NCBI RefSeq assembly: GCF_001308875.1
Contig: NZ_KQ465106.1
Coordinates: forward strand, 62,001-126,000
DNA: 64,000 nt
Direction: 5' to 3'
DNA from: Lysinibacillus sp. ZYM-1
GTDB lineage: Bacteria; Bacillota; Bacilli; Bacillales_A; Planococcaceae
In this document: in pieces, positions 1-8,911 of the stretch
Layout: each line of letters opens with the position of its first letter
How positions within the stretch are numbered: position 1 is the first letter of the stretch
Notes under the pieces: model-generated
What the model was told of the DNA's origin: nothing
Databases searched by the model: none
Seen by the model: only the letters and a program-made list of their open reading frames with translations
Program-made: the position numbers and the translations under genes

Positions 1-1689
1 GAATGTCGTAAGCAAATTGTTGCTGATTTACAAGAAGCAGGCGTGTTAATACGTATCGAAGAACATATGCATTCAGTAGGACACTCTGAACGTTCTGGTG
101 CTGTTGTAGAGCCATATCTTTCAGCACAATGGTTCGTTAAAATGCAGCCGCTTGCTGACACTTCCCTAGAGCTTCAAAAAGACGAAGAAGGGAAAGTAAA
201 TTTCGTTCCTGCTCGTTTTGAAAACACATATTCTCGCTGGATGGAGAATATTCGTGATTGGTGTATTTCTCGTCAATTATGGTGGGGCCATCAAATTCCA
301 GCTTGGTACCATAATGAAACAGGCGAAATTTACGTAGGAAAAGAAGCACCAGCTGATACGGAAAATTGGACACAAGATGAAGATGTGCTAGATACATGGT
401 TCTCTTCTGCACTATGGCCGTTCTCTACAATGGGCTGGCCAGACGAGGCAAGTGAAGAATATCAACGTTATTACCCAACAAGCACGTTAGTAACGGGTTA
501 TGATATTATTTTCTTCTGGGTATCTCGCATGATTTTCCAAGGTCTTGAATTTACAGGTCAACGTCCATTCAAAGATGTATTAATTCACGGTTTAGTACGT
601 GATGGCGAAGGACGTAAAATGAGTAAATCACTTGGCAATGGTGTAGATCCAATGGATGTTATTGAACAATATGGCGCAGATTCATTACGCTACTTCTTGG
701 CAACAGGTTCATCACCTGGTCAAGATTTACGTTATACTACTGAAAAAGTAGAAGCAGTATGGAACTTTGCAAATAAGATTTGGAATGCATCCCGTTTTGC
801 ACTTATGAATATGGATGGTATGACATATGATGAAATTGACTTAACGGGTGAAAAATCAGTTGCTGACAAATGGATTTTAACACGCTTAAATGAAACAATT
901 GAACGTGTAACTTCTCTTGCAGAACGTTATGAATTTGGTGAAGTTGGTCGTGAACTCTACAATTTCATTTGGGATGATTTCTGTTCTTGGTATATTGAAA
1001 TGGCGAAATTACCACTTTACGGTGATGACGAAGCTGCTAAAAAGACGACTCGTTCTATTTTAGCGTACGTACTTGATCAAACGATGCGTCTATTACATCC
1101 ATTTATGCCATTCATTACAGAAGAAATTTGGCAGCACTTACCACACGATGGAGAATCTATTACAGTGGCTGCATGGCCAACTGTACGCACGGATCTTCAT
1201 TTTGCTGACGAAGCAGATAATATGAAGCTCCTAATGGATATTATACGTTCAGTACGTAATATTCGTGCGGAAGTGAACACACCAATGAGCAAAAAAGTAC
1301 CGTTGTTTATTTCAGCAAAAGATGCTGCAACAGTAGCAGTACTTGAAGCGAATAAAGCATATTTAGAGAAATTCTGTAATCCAGATGGGTTAACAATTGG
1401 TGAAAGTTTAGAGGCTCCTGGTCAATCGATGACAGCAGTTGTAACAGGAGCGCAGGTTTTCCTACCTCTTGTTGGGCTCATTAACCTAGAGGAAGAAATC
1501 GTACGTCTTGAAAAAGAGTTAGAGAAATGGGCAAAAGAAGTGAAGCTCGTTACAGGTAAGCTCTCCAATGAAAAGTTCGTATCGAAAGCACCTGAGGCAT
1601 TAGTAAATGTAGAACGTGAAAAATTAGCAGATTATGAAAGCAAGCACGCGGTTGTTTTAAAACGTTTAGAAGAATTAAAAAATATGTAA
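1..1689 (+). CDS. valS: Valine--tRNA ligase, 3' part (5' end outside the window)
   Basis: Class I aminoacyl-tRNA synthetase that charges tRNA-Val in the cytoplasm. The reading frame is open from base 1, so this is the C-terminal 562 residues of a protein that is about 880 residues in B. subtilis. The HIGH motif is upstream of the window. The KMSKS signature ([10 protein letters not shown]) lies at 610-639, followed by the helical anticodon-binding domain (for example the [15 protein letters not shown] segment) and a charged C-terminal coiled coil ([16 protein letters not shown]), typical of ValRS. The GTG at 43 is an internal codon, not the start. A clear terminator follows. The downstream folC agrees with the B. 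subtilis order valS-folC. Confidence 0.97.
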   Translation, partial: ECRKQIVADLQEAGVLIRIEEHMHSVGHSERSGAVVEPYLSAQWFVKMQPLADTSLELQKDEEGKVNFVPARFENTYSRWMENIRDWCISRQLWWGHQIPAWYHNETGEIYVGKEAPADTENWTQDEDVLDTWFSSALWPFSTMGWPDEASEEYQRYYPTSTLVTGYDIIFFWVSRMIFQGLEFTGQRPFKDVLIHGLVRDGEGRKMSKSLGNGVDPMDVIEQYGADSLRYFLATGSSPGQDLRYTTEKVEAVWNFANKIWNASRFALMNMDGMTYDEIDLTGEKSVADKWILTRLNETIERVTSLAERYEFGEVGRELYNFIWDDFCSWYIEMAKLPLYGDDEAAKKTTRSILAYVLDQTMRLLHPFMPFITEEIWQHLPHDGESITVAAWPTVRTDLHFADEADNMKLLMDIIRSVRNIRAEVNTPMSKKVPLFISAKDAATVAVLEANKAYLEKFCNPDGLTIGESLEAPGQSMTAVVTGAQVFLPLVGLINLEEEIVRLEKELEKWAKEVKLVTGKLSNEKFVSKAPEALVNVEREKLADYESKHAVVLKRLEELKNM

Positions 1690-1696
1690 GAGTAGA

Positions 1697-1733
1697 GCAA
1701 TGGATGGCAATAAAGTCATCCATTGCTTTTTTT
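1697..1733 (+). terminator. Intrinsic terminator of valS
   Basis: A perfect 10-bp stem (GCAATGGATG at 1697-1706 with CATCCATTGC at 1717-1726) is followed directly by seven Ts. It starts 8 bases after the valS stop. Confidence 0.92.
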
Positions 1734-1941
1734 ATATGAAGCAAAAGTTATGCATTGAAATAGGAAAAAATATATAGTAATATTTAGAATAATTAGTCTA
1801 ATAGATAAAGATTTTTATTCTTATAGTAGGAAACAAAACCTAACGTAATGTTATTTAGTCCAGAAAGATAAAGTGAAAACGGTCTGTTATTGGGCTATGC
1901 CAAATGATTGGTAGGTTTATGGTATGAATGGAGATGTGAAT

Positions 1942-2352
1942 ATGACAGGTAATATGACAGGTAATATGACAACATTTATTACGAAAGTCAATAAAGCATG
2001 TGATGACTTAGATTTTGTAAGTGCAAGGGTGTTGATTGAAACGAATCTATTGAAATTATCAGAAGCAAAATATTATCGTCTATTAAATGCCAGTGGGCGT
2101 GTGCTTATTAAACATGTATTAGCAAATAGTCAATCTCAACAGGATCGTACCCAATTATCACGGACAGATTTATTAACGATCAATAAAATAAATGAGTATT
2201 GCTCGAATTTTGATATTTCGATGTTAAAAAGAACATTAAAAAACTCCTTTGAATTAGTACAACGTCCAGATGTTTTGCCATTATTAAACAATGATGCAAG
2301 AATTATTTTGGACAATATGGGGGCTCTATTAGGTGCTCACCAAGTACATTAA
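1942..2352 (+). CDS. Uncharacterised small protein
   Basis: I do not recognise a family. With the ATG at 1942 the protein has 136 residues, is mostly helical in character, and has no signal peptide or membrane segment. It begins MTGNMTGNMTTF because the 12-base unit ATGACAGGTAAT is repeated in tandem (1942-1965). This places three in-frame ATG codons (1942, 1954, 1966) at the start. GGAG at 1930-1933 is 8 bases before 1942, which favours that start over 1924. The gene is flanked by the valS terminator and by its own terminator, so it is probably a single-gene transcript. There is no equivalent at this place in B. subtilis as I recall it. Confidence 0.6.
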   Translation: MTGNMTGNMTTFITKVNKACDDLDFVSARVLIETNLLKLSEAKYYRLLNASGRVLIKHVLANSQSQQDRTQLSRTDLLTINKINEYCSNFDISMLKRTLKNSFELVQRPDVLPLLNNDARIILDNMGALLGAHQVH

Positions 2353-2368
2353 CAGAGGGTCATTTATC

Positions 2369-2399
2369 AAACACTCAGTTGCTAGCTGGGTGTTTTTTT
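2369..2399 (+). terminator. Intrinsic terminator
   Basis: AACACTCAG pairs with CTGGGTGTT (one G-U pair) around the loop TTGCTAG, followed by a T run ending at 2399. It closes the small gene upstream and isolates it from folC. Confidence 0.85.
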
Positions 2400-2480
2400 C
2401 TAGTGTTTTGTAATTAATTCATGTTATTAAACGTTACTTATACTAAAATAGAGATATTGCAGTAAGAGGGAGTGTTTCTT

Positions 2481-3779
2481 TTGTTTAACACAATGAACGA
2501 ATGTACGGAATTTATTTTCACATTAAAAGCCGTTGATCATAAACGTGCACCGCTTGTACTAATGAGAGAAGTACTAGCGCATTTAGGGAATCCTCACAAT
2601 AAACTTCGCGTGATTCATGTTGCTGGTTCAAATGGGAAGGGCTCCACAGTGAATGTTCTTAGGGAAATGCTACAACATGCTGGGTACCAAGTGGGAGCAT
2701 TTACATCCCCACATTTAGAACGAGTCAATGAACGGATCACCATAAATGATGACCAAATTTCTGATGGGCAATTTTTATACTATTTCAATAAGCTAGCTAA
2801 GATTATAGAAGAACAATACAATGGAGATTTTCCAAGCTTTTTCGAGGTTGTAACACTCATAATGTTTCAATATTTTGCTGATCAGGGAGTTGAACTAGCA
2901 GTGATTGAAACAGGACTTGGAGGGCGTCTAGATGCGACGAATGTCGTAACACCGCTACTAGCGATTATTACAACGATTTCACTTGAACATACAGCCTTTT
3001 TAGGTGATACATTCGCCAAGGTTGCCTTTGAAAAAGCAGGAATAATAAAAAAGGGTGTTCCAGTTGTTGTGGGGGTTAGCAATGAAGAAGCATTGGCTGT
3101 TATAAAAGAAACAGCTGATGCACAACATGCACCATGCTTTATTTTAGGACAAGACTTTACAATTAAGGATATTTTACAAGGAACGGACGGTCAGGGTCAG
3201 CAATTTACGTATGAAAAGGGTAATGTTGTGATGACTAATTTAGCTTTAAAAATGGCTGGTCCACATCAAATTAATAATGCAAGTCTTGCCATTACAGCTT
3301 TACTCACATTGTGTGAAGAGGGAGCTATTGTCGTTACTGACCAATCGATTCGGCATGGACTGCAATATGCGAATTGGGCTGGCCGCTTTGAACAATGGCC
3401 CAATAAAATTGTTTTAGATGGTGCTCATAATTCAGAAGGGACAGTTGCACTTATCCAAACACTCAAAAGTGTATTTCCAAAGGGCAATTACCGTTTTGTG
3501 TATGCAGCATTAGCAGATAAGGATCACGCAAATAGCATTGCACTAATGGATGATGTAGCAACGTCCATTTCATTTACACAAATTAACCTGCCAAATGTAA
3601 TGCCTGCTGAAAGTTTAGAGATGTTATCAACCAATGCCAATAAGCACCATCATGTAGATTGGCTGGAAGCCGTCCAAACTGTATTGTATGAAAGAGCTGA
3701 GGAGGATGTTGTTGTGATTACGGGCTCTTTATACTTCATAGCAGGAGTTCGCCAGTGGCTGCAGGAGGAAGGTCGATGA
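2481..3779 (+). CDS. folC: Folylpolyglutamate synthase / dihydrofolate synthase (canonical copy)
   Basis: Mur-ligase-type ATP enzyme that adds glutamate to dihydropteroate or folates in the cytoplasm. The P-loop GSNGKGST is at residues 49-56. The FolC signatures FTSPHLERVNERI, ETGLGGRLDATN, SLEHTAFLG and VLDGAHN are all present, and the Mur-ligase C-terminal domain follows. It has 432 residues from TTG 2481, close to the usual FolC length of about 430. That start is chosen because GGGAG at 2468-2472 sits 8 bases upstream; a GTG at 2472 overlaps this site and is less likely. The stop overlaps the start of a second FolC-like gene in the sequence ATGA, so the two are co-translated. Confidence 0.93.
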   Translation: MFNTMNECTEFIFTLKAVDHKRAPLVLMREVLAHLGNPHNKLRVIHVAGSNGKGSTVNVLREMLQHAGYQVGAFTSPHLERVNERITINDDQISDGQFLYYFNKLAKIIEEQYNGDFPSFFEVVTLIMFQYFADQGVELAVIETGLGGRLDATNVVTPLLAIITTISLEHTAFLGDTFAKVAFEKAGIIKKGVPVVVGVSNEEALAVIKETADAQHAPCFILGQDFTIKDILQGTDGQGQQFTYEKGNVVMTNLALKMAGPHQINNASLAITALLTLCEEGAIVVTDQSIRHGLQYANWAGRFEQWPNKIVLDGAHNSEGTVALIQTLKSVFPKGNYRFVYAALADKDHANSIALMDDVATSISFTQINLPNVMPAESLEMLSTNANKHHHVDWLEAVQTVLYERAEEDVVVITGSLYFIAGVRQWLQEEGR

Positions 3780-5035
3780 TTCCTGGATTTGATTACTATA
3801 AAGATAAGTGGCATGTCAATAGCGATGATGTCATAAAACCCGGTCTGGCGGCGATTGAAGAGGCTTTGTCACTAGTAGGAAACCCGCAACAAACCTTACG
3901 TGTCGTACATTTAGCCGGCACGAATGGGAAAGGATCCACATTAACTTTCCTTGAGGCTATCGCTAAAGAACATGGATTAAGAGTAGGTAAATTTATGTCA
4001 CCATGTATAGTCGATGTGCATGACCAAATTCAAATCGATGGTCAACCTATTGCGGAAGCTGATATGGATGCAGTCTTTCAACAAATGCAAGCAGCTGGAT
4101 TAAGTGGGAAACTAACGGATTTTGAATTATTGACGGTAGCAGCATTTATACATTTTGTGAATAGTGAGGTTGATATCTCGTTAATTGAAGCAGGTATGGG
4201 TGGTTTATTAGATAGTACGAATGTGGTAGCGCCAATTGTATCAATTATTCCAAGCATAGCTTTAGAACATACAAAATTTTTAGGCAACACAATCGACAGT
4301 ATTGCGCGTCATAAAGCGGGAATTATTAAACAAAATCGCCCTGTCATTATTGGCAATTTACCAGACGAAGCGAAGTGTGTTGTTTATGAAGCAGCTGCTC
4401 AAAAAAAAGCGACAATTTTTGAATTAGGTCATCATTTTTCAATATATTCATTCGATGATGGAGAATGTTATGTAAATGACGAACAAAATGTCCAAATCTC
4501 AAATCTAACACGTTCAATGAAAGGTGCTCATCAGGCCGATAACATGGCACTTGCCATCACAGCATTCCTAGAAGTAGCGGTACACGTAGAAGTGTCTGTG
4601 AATAAAAAAGCTATTCGTGAAGCTGTGAAAAAAGCTGCTATTTTAGGCCGTTTTGAAGAAATAATGCCTTTTGTTATTGTTGATGGTGCACATAACCCAG
4701 CGAGTGCTGAAAAATTAGTCGAAACGATTAAGTGTGAGTTTCCTGGTGAACGGATCACATTTGTCATGGGAATATTAGCAGATAAAGATGTTCAACAAAT
4801 TCTTCGACTTTTAGAGCAAGTTAGTGATGAATTTTATTTCGTTGATTTTGACAACCCACGAGCGATGGCTGCACAAAAACTGCTAGAGCTTTCCAATGCA
4901 ACATCTAAAAACGTCTTAGTGGATTATGCTCAATTCTTACAGGTACAATCAAACAGTAAGCAAAGAACAATAGTATCCGGCTCGTTATATTTATTAACAG
5001 CCGTACGAAATAGATTAAAAGTATGGAATGACTAG
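3776..5035 (+). CDS. Second, divergent FolC-family ligase
   Basis: A 419-residue FolC/Mur-ligase paralogue directly after folC. The start ATG 3776 overlaps the folC stop by 3 bases and AGGAGGAAGG lies just upstream. The P-loop GTNGKGST (residues 48-55) and VDGAHNPAS are intact. At two places where FolC is normally strongly conserved it differs: SPHL is SPCI, and GLGGRLDATN is GMGGLLDSTN. It may have only one of the two FolC activities, a changed substrate, or an accessory role; the sequence does not decide. In B. subtilis the next gene after folC is comC (prepilin peptidase), which is missing here. The terminator stem overlaps its stop codon. Confidence 0.8.
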   Translation: MIPGFDYYKDKWHVNSDDVIKPGLAAIEEALSLVGNPQQTLRVVHLAGTNGKGSTLTFLEAIAKEHGLRVGKFMSPCIVDVHDQIQIDGQPIAEADMDAVFQQMQAAGLSGKLTDFELLTVAAFIHFVNSEVDISLIEAGMGGLLDSTNVVAPIVSIIPSIALEHTKFLGNTIDSIARHKAGIIKQNRPVIIGNLPDEAKCVVYEAAAQKKATIFELGHHFSIYSFDDGECYVNDEQNVQISNLTRSMKGAHQADNMALAITAFLEVAVHVEVSVNKKAIREAVKKAAILGRFEEIMPFVIVDGAHNPASAEKLVETIKCEFPGERITFVMGILADKDVQQILRLLEQVSDEFYFVDFDNPRAMAAQKLLELSNATSKNVLVDYAQFLQVQSNSKQRTIVSGSLYLLTAVRNRLKVWND

Positions 5036-5064
5036 GACTCCTGATAGGAGGTCCTAGTTTTTTT
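5031..5064 (+). terminator. Intrinsic terminator of the folC pair
   Basis: ACTAGGAC and TCCT pair with AGGA and GTCCTAGT around a short GAT loop, followed by seven Ts. The stop codon of the second folC is inside the left arm. Confidence 0.92.
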
Positions 5065-5214
5065 ATTAATGAATGCAATTTTTTCTTTTAGCGCTTATAA
5101 ATCAAATCTCAATAAATTCGCATTTACACTTCTAATTCTACATATACTTTTATATATTGAAATCTCGTTATTATTGAAACGTATGGATAGTTGGAAGGAT
5201 GAGGTGATAGATGA

Positions 5215-5859
5215 ATGAAAATTGTAAGTCATGTGATGAAAAAACAAATATTTCGGGCGATGATTATTGGTGGATTTGTTGGTTTATTAGGTGTAGCCAT
5301 TTTTTTAGGTGTTTTACAAGCCAGTACACAGTTACCTATAAAGAATAATGGTAGTAATGTCGCAACTAATCAATCACAATCAGAGACCATCCCTACTGCT
5401 GGTGAGACAACCAGTACATCTAATGCATCTATGTTTTTTGCTACTCAAGCAGGTGTGTATTCGAATTATGAGAGTGCAAGTGCATTTGTTGCCGAGTACC
5501 CAGCATTAAAAGAGAGCGCTATTGTTGAGGTTGATGGCAAATTTTATGTTTGGACAAGCATGGTGATTGAAGAAAGTCAGCTTGAATTTTTACAGGAACC
5601 TGCAACCTTTAAAAAAGCATTTAGTGTCAGTGGTGAAAGCTGTAAGCAGCCAACGCTTGTGGAACTGCCAGCTGCTTTAGCAGACAAAAATGCCACAAAA
5701 TTAAATTTTAAGGAAAACGGAAAGGATTCAACTCTACCAGAGGATTGGCAATCGATTGGAGCAGCTGCCTCTACCATTTCCAACGATATCAGCGTCATCC
5801 GTTTGCAAGTTTTTGCCCATTATCAAGCTAAAAATACTTGTCTCCAAGTGAAATTTTAA
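5215..5859 (+). CDS. SpoIIB-like SPOR-domain membrane protein
   Basis: A 214-residue bitopic protein: a short basic N-terminus (KIVSHVMKKQIFR), one membrane segment at about residues 14-36, a Ser/Thr/Gln-rich linker, then a SPOR-like region from about residue 72 (FFATQAGVYSNYESASAFVAEYP). SPOR domains bind septal peptidoglycan. It stands between folC and maf, where B. subtilis has spoIIB, the protein that helps septal peptidoglycan hydrolysis at engulfment. It is much shorter than B. subtilis SpoIIB (about 330 residues), mainly in the cytoplasmic part. GAGGTGAT at 5201-5208 supports ATG 5215. The assignment rests on synteny and architecture, so the gene symbol is withheld. Confidence 0.7.
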   Translation: MKIVSHVMKKQIFRAMIIGGFVGLLGVAIFLGVLQASTQLPIKNNGSNVATNQSQSETIPTAGETTSTSNASMFFATQAGVYSNYESASAFVAEYPALKESAIVEVDGKFYVWTSMVIEESQLEFLQEPATFKKAFSVSGESCKQPTLVELPAALADKNATKLNFKENGKDSTLPEDWQSIGAAASTISNDISVIRLQVFAHYQAKNTCLQVKF

Positions 5860-5957
5860 AAGGGAAAGATAGTGAAATCATTATTATCTTGATTTTTTGA
5901 AAATTTTCAAATTAAACATTCTTCGGTATCATAAAGGTAAGGAGGAATGGTCAGATC

Positions 5958-6551
5958 ATGTTGAACACAAATCATAAGCTTGTACTTGCCTCAGCTTCAC
6001 CAAGGCGAAAGGAATTGCTGGAAATGTTAGCACTTCCGTTTGAGGTCATGACAAGTGAAGTTGAAGAAACAAGTGTACAAGCTAGTACAATGCAAGAATA
6101 TGTAAAAGGAGTAGCTCTCTTAAAAACACGTGATGTAGCTAAAAAAGCATCGAATGCAACAATCATTGGTGCAGATACAATCGTTGTTTACAATAATGAG
6201 CTACTACATAAACCAAAATCTCGTGAGGAGGCTATTTCTCACTTACTACGTTTATCAGCCAATAAACATGTCGTGATGACAGCGGTCGCTATTATTGAAC
6301 CTGATGGGAAGGAAAGCATCTTTGTGGAAGAAACAACAGTTGTTTTTCATCCATTATCACAGGAATTGATTGAAGCCTATGTCGACTCTGGAGACCCCTT
6401 TGATAAAGCAGGCGGTTATGGTATTCAGACAATAGGTACACTTTTAGTGAAACGAATTGAAGGAGATTATAACAATGTTGTAGGTTTACCACTCGCAGCG
6501 TTGTTTTCGCAATTGGTAGACCTGCAAATAGTCCAATTTGCGAAGGAGTGA
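5958..6551 (+). CDS. maf: Maf nucleotide pyrophosphatase
   Basis: Cytoplasmic Maf/YhdE-family nucleoside triphosphate pyrophosphatase that hydrolyses dTTP/UTP or modified nucleotides and is linked to septum inhibition in B. subtilis. At 197 residues it has the usual family length. The SASPRR phosphate-binding motif is at residues 12-17, the acidic metal site is in IIGADTIVV, and the GDPFDKAGGYGIQ block is diagnostic. AAGGAGG lies about 12 bases before ATG 5958, slightly far but the best available site. radC begins 6 bases after the stop, so the two form a unit, as in B. subtilis. Confidence 0.95.
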   Translation: MLNTNHKLVLASASPRRKELLEMLALPFEVMTSEVEETSVQASTMQEYVKGVALLKTRDVAKKASNATIIGADTIVVYNNELLHKPKSREEAISHLLRLSANKHVVMTAVAIIEPDGKESIFVEETTVVFHPLSQELIEAYVDSGDPFDKAGGYGIQTIGTLLVKRIEGDYNNVVGLPLAALFSQLVDLQIVQFAKE

Positions 6552-6557
6552 GCATTT

Positions 6558-7256
6558 TTGCTAGATGAGGTTTTGCCAACTTTGATGTTACGTGATGTTC
6601 ATATGGAAGATCGTCCCCGTGAAAGGTTGCTACGACAAGGGGCAGAAAGTCTATCCAACCAAGAGCTACTTGCTATTTTATTAAGGACAGGTACAAAGGA
6701 AGAATCCGTTCTTGTACTCGCGAATAGAGTATTAAATGTTTTTGAACGCCTCCATCATTTGAAGCACGCAACTATCGAAGAAATGGTGGCTATTAAAGGA
6801 ATCGGTGAGGTAAAGGCTATTCAATTATTAGCCGCCATCGAACTTGGTAGACGACTAGCCCAAAAACAAAATGATGAGAAATTTACAATTCGTTCCCCAC
6901 AAGATGCTGCTGCTTATTTAATGCCTGATATGACTTCACTTAATCAGGAACATTTTGTAGTTCTCTTTTTAAATATCAAAAATCAAGTTATTCACAAACA
7001 GACGATTTTCATTGGTAGTTTAAACGCCTCCATCGTGCATCCTAGGGAAATTTTTAGAGAAGCAGTGAAGCGATCTGCTGCTTCTATCATTTGTGCACAT
7101 AATCATCCTAGTGGAGTACCGACGCCAAGCTCGGAGGATATTGAGGTGACGAAGAGGATTGAAGAAGCTGGTTATATTATAGGCATCGAATTAATCGATC
7201 ATGTGATCATCGGAGATCATCAATTTATTAGTTTGAAGGAAAAAGGGCATTTTTAA
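6558..7256 (+). CDS. radC: RadC / JAB-domain (MPN+) protein
   Basis: A 232-residue protein with an N-terminal helix-hairpin-helix-like part (IKGIGEVKAIQLLAA) and a C-terminal MPN+/JAMM domain. The metal-binding motif HNHPSGVPTPSSED is complete, so it looks like a functional metallo-isopeptidase fold. The old name refers to DNA repair, but the cellular role of RadC is unsettled. TTG 6558 follows AAGGAGTGAG with good spacing; an ATG at 6585 is a weaker alternative. A strong terminator separates it from mreB. Confidence 0.95.
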   Translation: MLDEVLPTLMLRDVHMEDRPRERLLRQGAESLSNQELLAILLRTGTKEESVLVLANRVLNVFERLHHLKHATIEEMVAIKGIGEVKAIQLLAAIELGRRLAQKQNDEKFTIRSPQDAAAYLMPDMTSLNQEHFVVLFLNIKNQVIHKQTIFIGSLNASIVHPREIFREAVKRSAASIICAHNHPSGVPTPSSEDIEVTKRIEEAGYIIGIELIDHVIIGDHQFISLKEKGHF

Positions 7257-7286
7257 CTCTGCATGCAATTTGCAGAGTTTTTTTTC
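7255..7286 (+). terminator. Intrinsic terminator of maf-radC
   Basis: AACTCTGCA pairs perfectly with TGCAGAGTT around a 7-base loop and runs into eight Ts. The left arm overlaps the radC stop codon. Confidence 0.92.
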
Positions 7287-7878
7287 TTGATTCAGCCTTT
7301 GCGGATATCTCATAGGTGTAGAGGAGCTTGTCGAACAAACTCGAAAGATCTGGATAGCATTACATCTGACGCATTATTGATAGGTAATTATAAAATTTTT
7401 GTATTTTTTTGTGGTTTACTGGCGAACCTTTTTCATTTTAAATCGTTAATGTATTCTAGAAACTTTATATTTATCTTCACAAAAATTGGTAGCTTAATAC
7501 ACATTGTCTTATGAGAGTAAAAATTATATGCTAATCTATACGTACTATTTTTAGTTTAAGAGGGAATTAAAATAGTATCTTTTCTGTGAGATGAGGTATG
7601 TGACACTACAAATTCTTGCGCTTTTCCGTTATAATGAACGGTATGAATTTTATCTTTATTCAGGAAAGACTCCCATTGAAATTGGTGGTGAGCCGAATAA
7701 GTGTGTAGTTTTTTCAAGGTGTGAAACACTAGCTGATGAAGATAAAAACTTTGACGGGGTGCTATGGGTTTTGTGGAGGAGTCAATTGTATTTTTATACA
7801 ATTGAATTTCCTGTACATGCTGTCAAAGATAATGGATGTCAACGAAAGTATGGCTTAAATAGAAAGGGAGTACACAAA
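7287..7878. other. Long intergenic region between radC and mreB
   Basis: About 590 bases without a convincing gene. It holds a small hairpin (GAGCTTGT 7324-7331 with ACAAACTC 7335-7342), an AT-rich middle and a TATAAT at 7630-7635 that may be the -10 of the mreB promoter. No good -35 is seen at normal spacing. The mreB frame is open upstream to 7591, but that stretch has no conserved MreB sequence or ribosome binding site. From memory the same gap in B. subtilis is much shorter. Confidence 0.5.
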
Positions 7879-8898
7879 TTGTTTGGACTAGGAAGCAAAG
7901 ATGTCGGGATTGACCTCGGCACAGCGAATACATTAGTGTTTATTAAAGGAAAGGGAATCGTTTTACGCGAACCTTCAGTAGTAGCGAAAAATACGAAAAC
8001 AGGAGATATCGTTGCAGTTGGTAATGATGCTAAAAATATGATTGGTCGTACACCTGGCTCAATCGTAGCAATTCGTCCAATGAAAGATGGCGTTATCGCT
8101 GATTTCGATATTACGACGGCAATGATTCAGTATTATTTAAGAGAAGCCTCTAAAAATTCTGGAGGCAATTGGAAAAAACCAAATGTCATGATTTGTGTGC
8201 CTTATGGTATTACTTCAGTGGAACAACGTGCGGTTATTGATGCTGCTCGACAAGCAGGTGCGAAAGAAGCTTTCACAATCGAAGAGCCATTTGCAGCGGC
8301 GATCGGATCAAATTTACCAGTATGGGATCCAACAGGGTCAATGGTTGTTGATATCGGTGGTGGTACAACAGAGGTAGCAGTGATTTCATTAGGTGGTATT
8401 GTAACGAGTGAATCTGTACGTGTTGGTGGAGATGCAATGGATCAATCCATCATTTCATATATCCGTAAAACATATAATTTAACAATTGGTGAACGTACTG
8501 CAGAAGCGGTGAAAATGGAAATTGGTACGGCATTAGCTGAAGGACCAGAAGAAAAGATGGATATTAGAGGTCGTGACCTTCTAACAGGTTTACCAAAAAC
8601 AATTGAGATTTCTTCTCAAGAAATTTCGGAGTCATTACGTGAAGCTGTTGCATCAATTATTGATGGCGTTCGAAAAACTTTAGAACAAACACCTCCTGAA
8701 TTATCTGCGGATGTTATGGAACGTGGTATCGTGTTAACTGGTGGTGGCGCATTATTAACAAACTTAGATAAAGTTATTAGTAAAGAAACAAATATGCCAG
8801 TATTTATTGCAGAAGATCCTTTAGACTGTGTAGCAATTGGTACAGGTAAAGCATTAGATCATATGGACTTAATTCGTCAACAACAAGTTAAAGGGTAA
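7879..8898 (+). CDS. mreB: Rod shape-determining protein MreB
   Basis: Actin-like ATPase that forms filaments under the membrane and guides sidewall peptidoglycan synthesis. It has 339 residues, against 337 in B. subtilis. The phosphate-1 loop [13 protein letters not shown], the VCVPYG block, phosphate-2 [14 protein letters not shown] and the adenosine motif [11 protein letters not shown] are intact. The start is TTG 7879 (protein begins [10 protein letters not shown]), 8 bases after AAAGGGAG. The longer open frame from 7591 adds no conserved sequence and is not used. mreC follows after 13 bases and mreD overlaps mreC: one morphogenesis operon, probably continuing into minCD. Confidence 0.97.
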   Translation: MFGLGSKDVGIDLGTANTLVFIKGKGIVLREPSVVAKNTKTGDIVAVGNDAKNMIGRTPGSIVAIRPMKDGVIADFDITTAMIQYYLREASKNSGGNWKKPNVMICVPYGITSVEQRAVIDAARQAGAKEAFTIEEPFAAAIGSNLPVWDPTGSMVVDIGGGTTEVAVISLGGIVTSESVRVGGDAMDQSIISYIRKTYNLTIGERTAEAVKMEIGTALAEGPEEKMDIRGRDLLTGLPKTIEISSQEISESLREAVASIIDGVRKTLEQTPPELSADVMERGIVLTGGGALLTNLDKVISKETNMPVFIAEDPLDCVAIGTGKALDHMDLIRQQQVKG

Positions 8899-8911
8899 GG
8901 AGGTTTAGGCA

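Noticed and set aside
43-45. GTG at 43 as the start of valS
   Set aside because: The frame is open from base 1 and the sequence before 43 continues ValRS, so the gene is cut by the window edge.
7263-7514. Open frame of 83 codons after radC
   Set aside because: It begins in the radC terminator, has no ribosome binding site and no recognisable product.
7591-7878. N-terminal extension of MreB by 96 residues
   Set aside because: It has no MreB similarity. The TTG at 7879 has a proper ribosome binding site and gives the normal MreB length.
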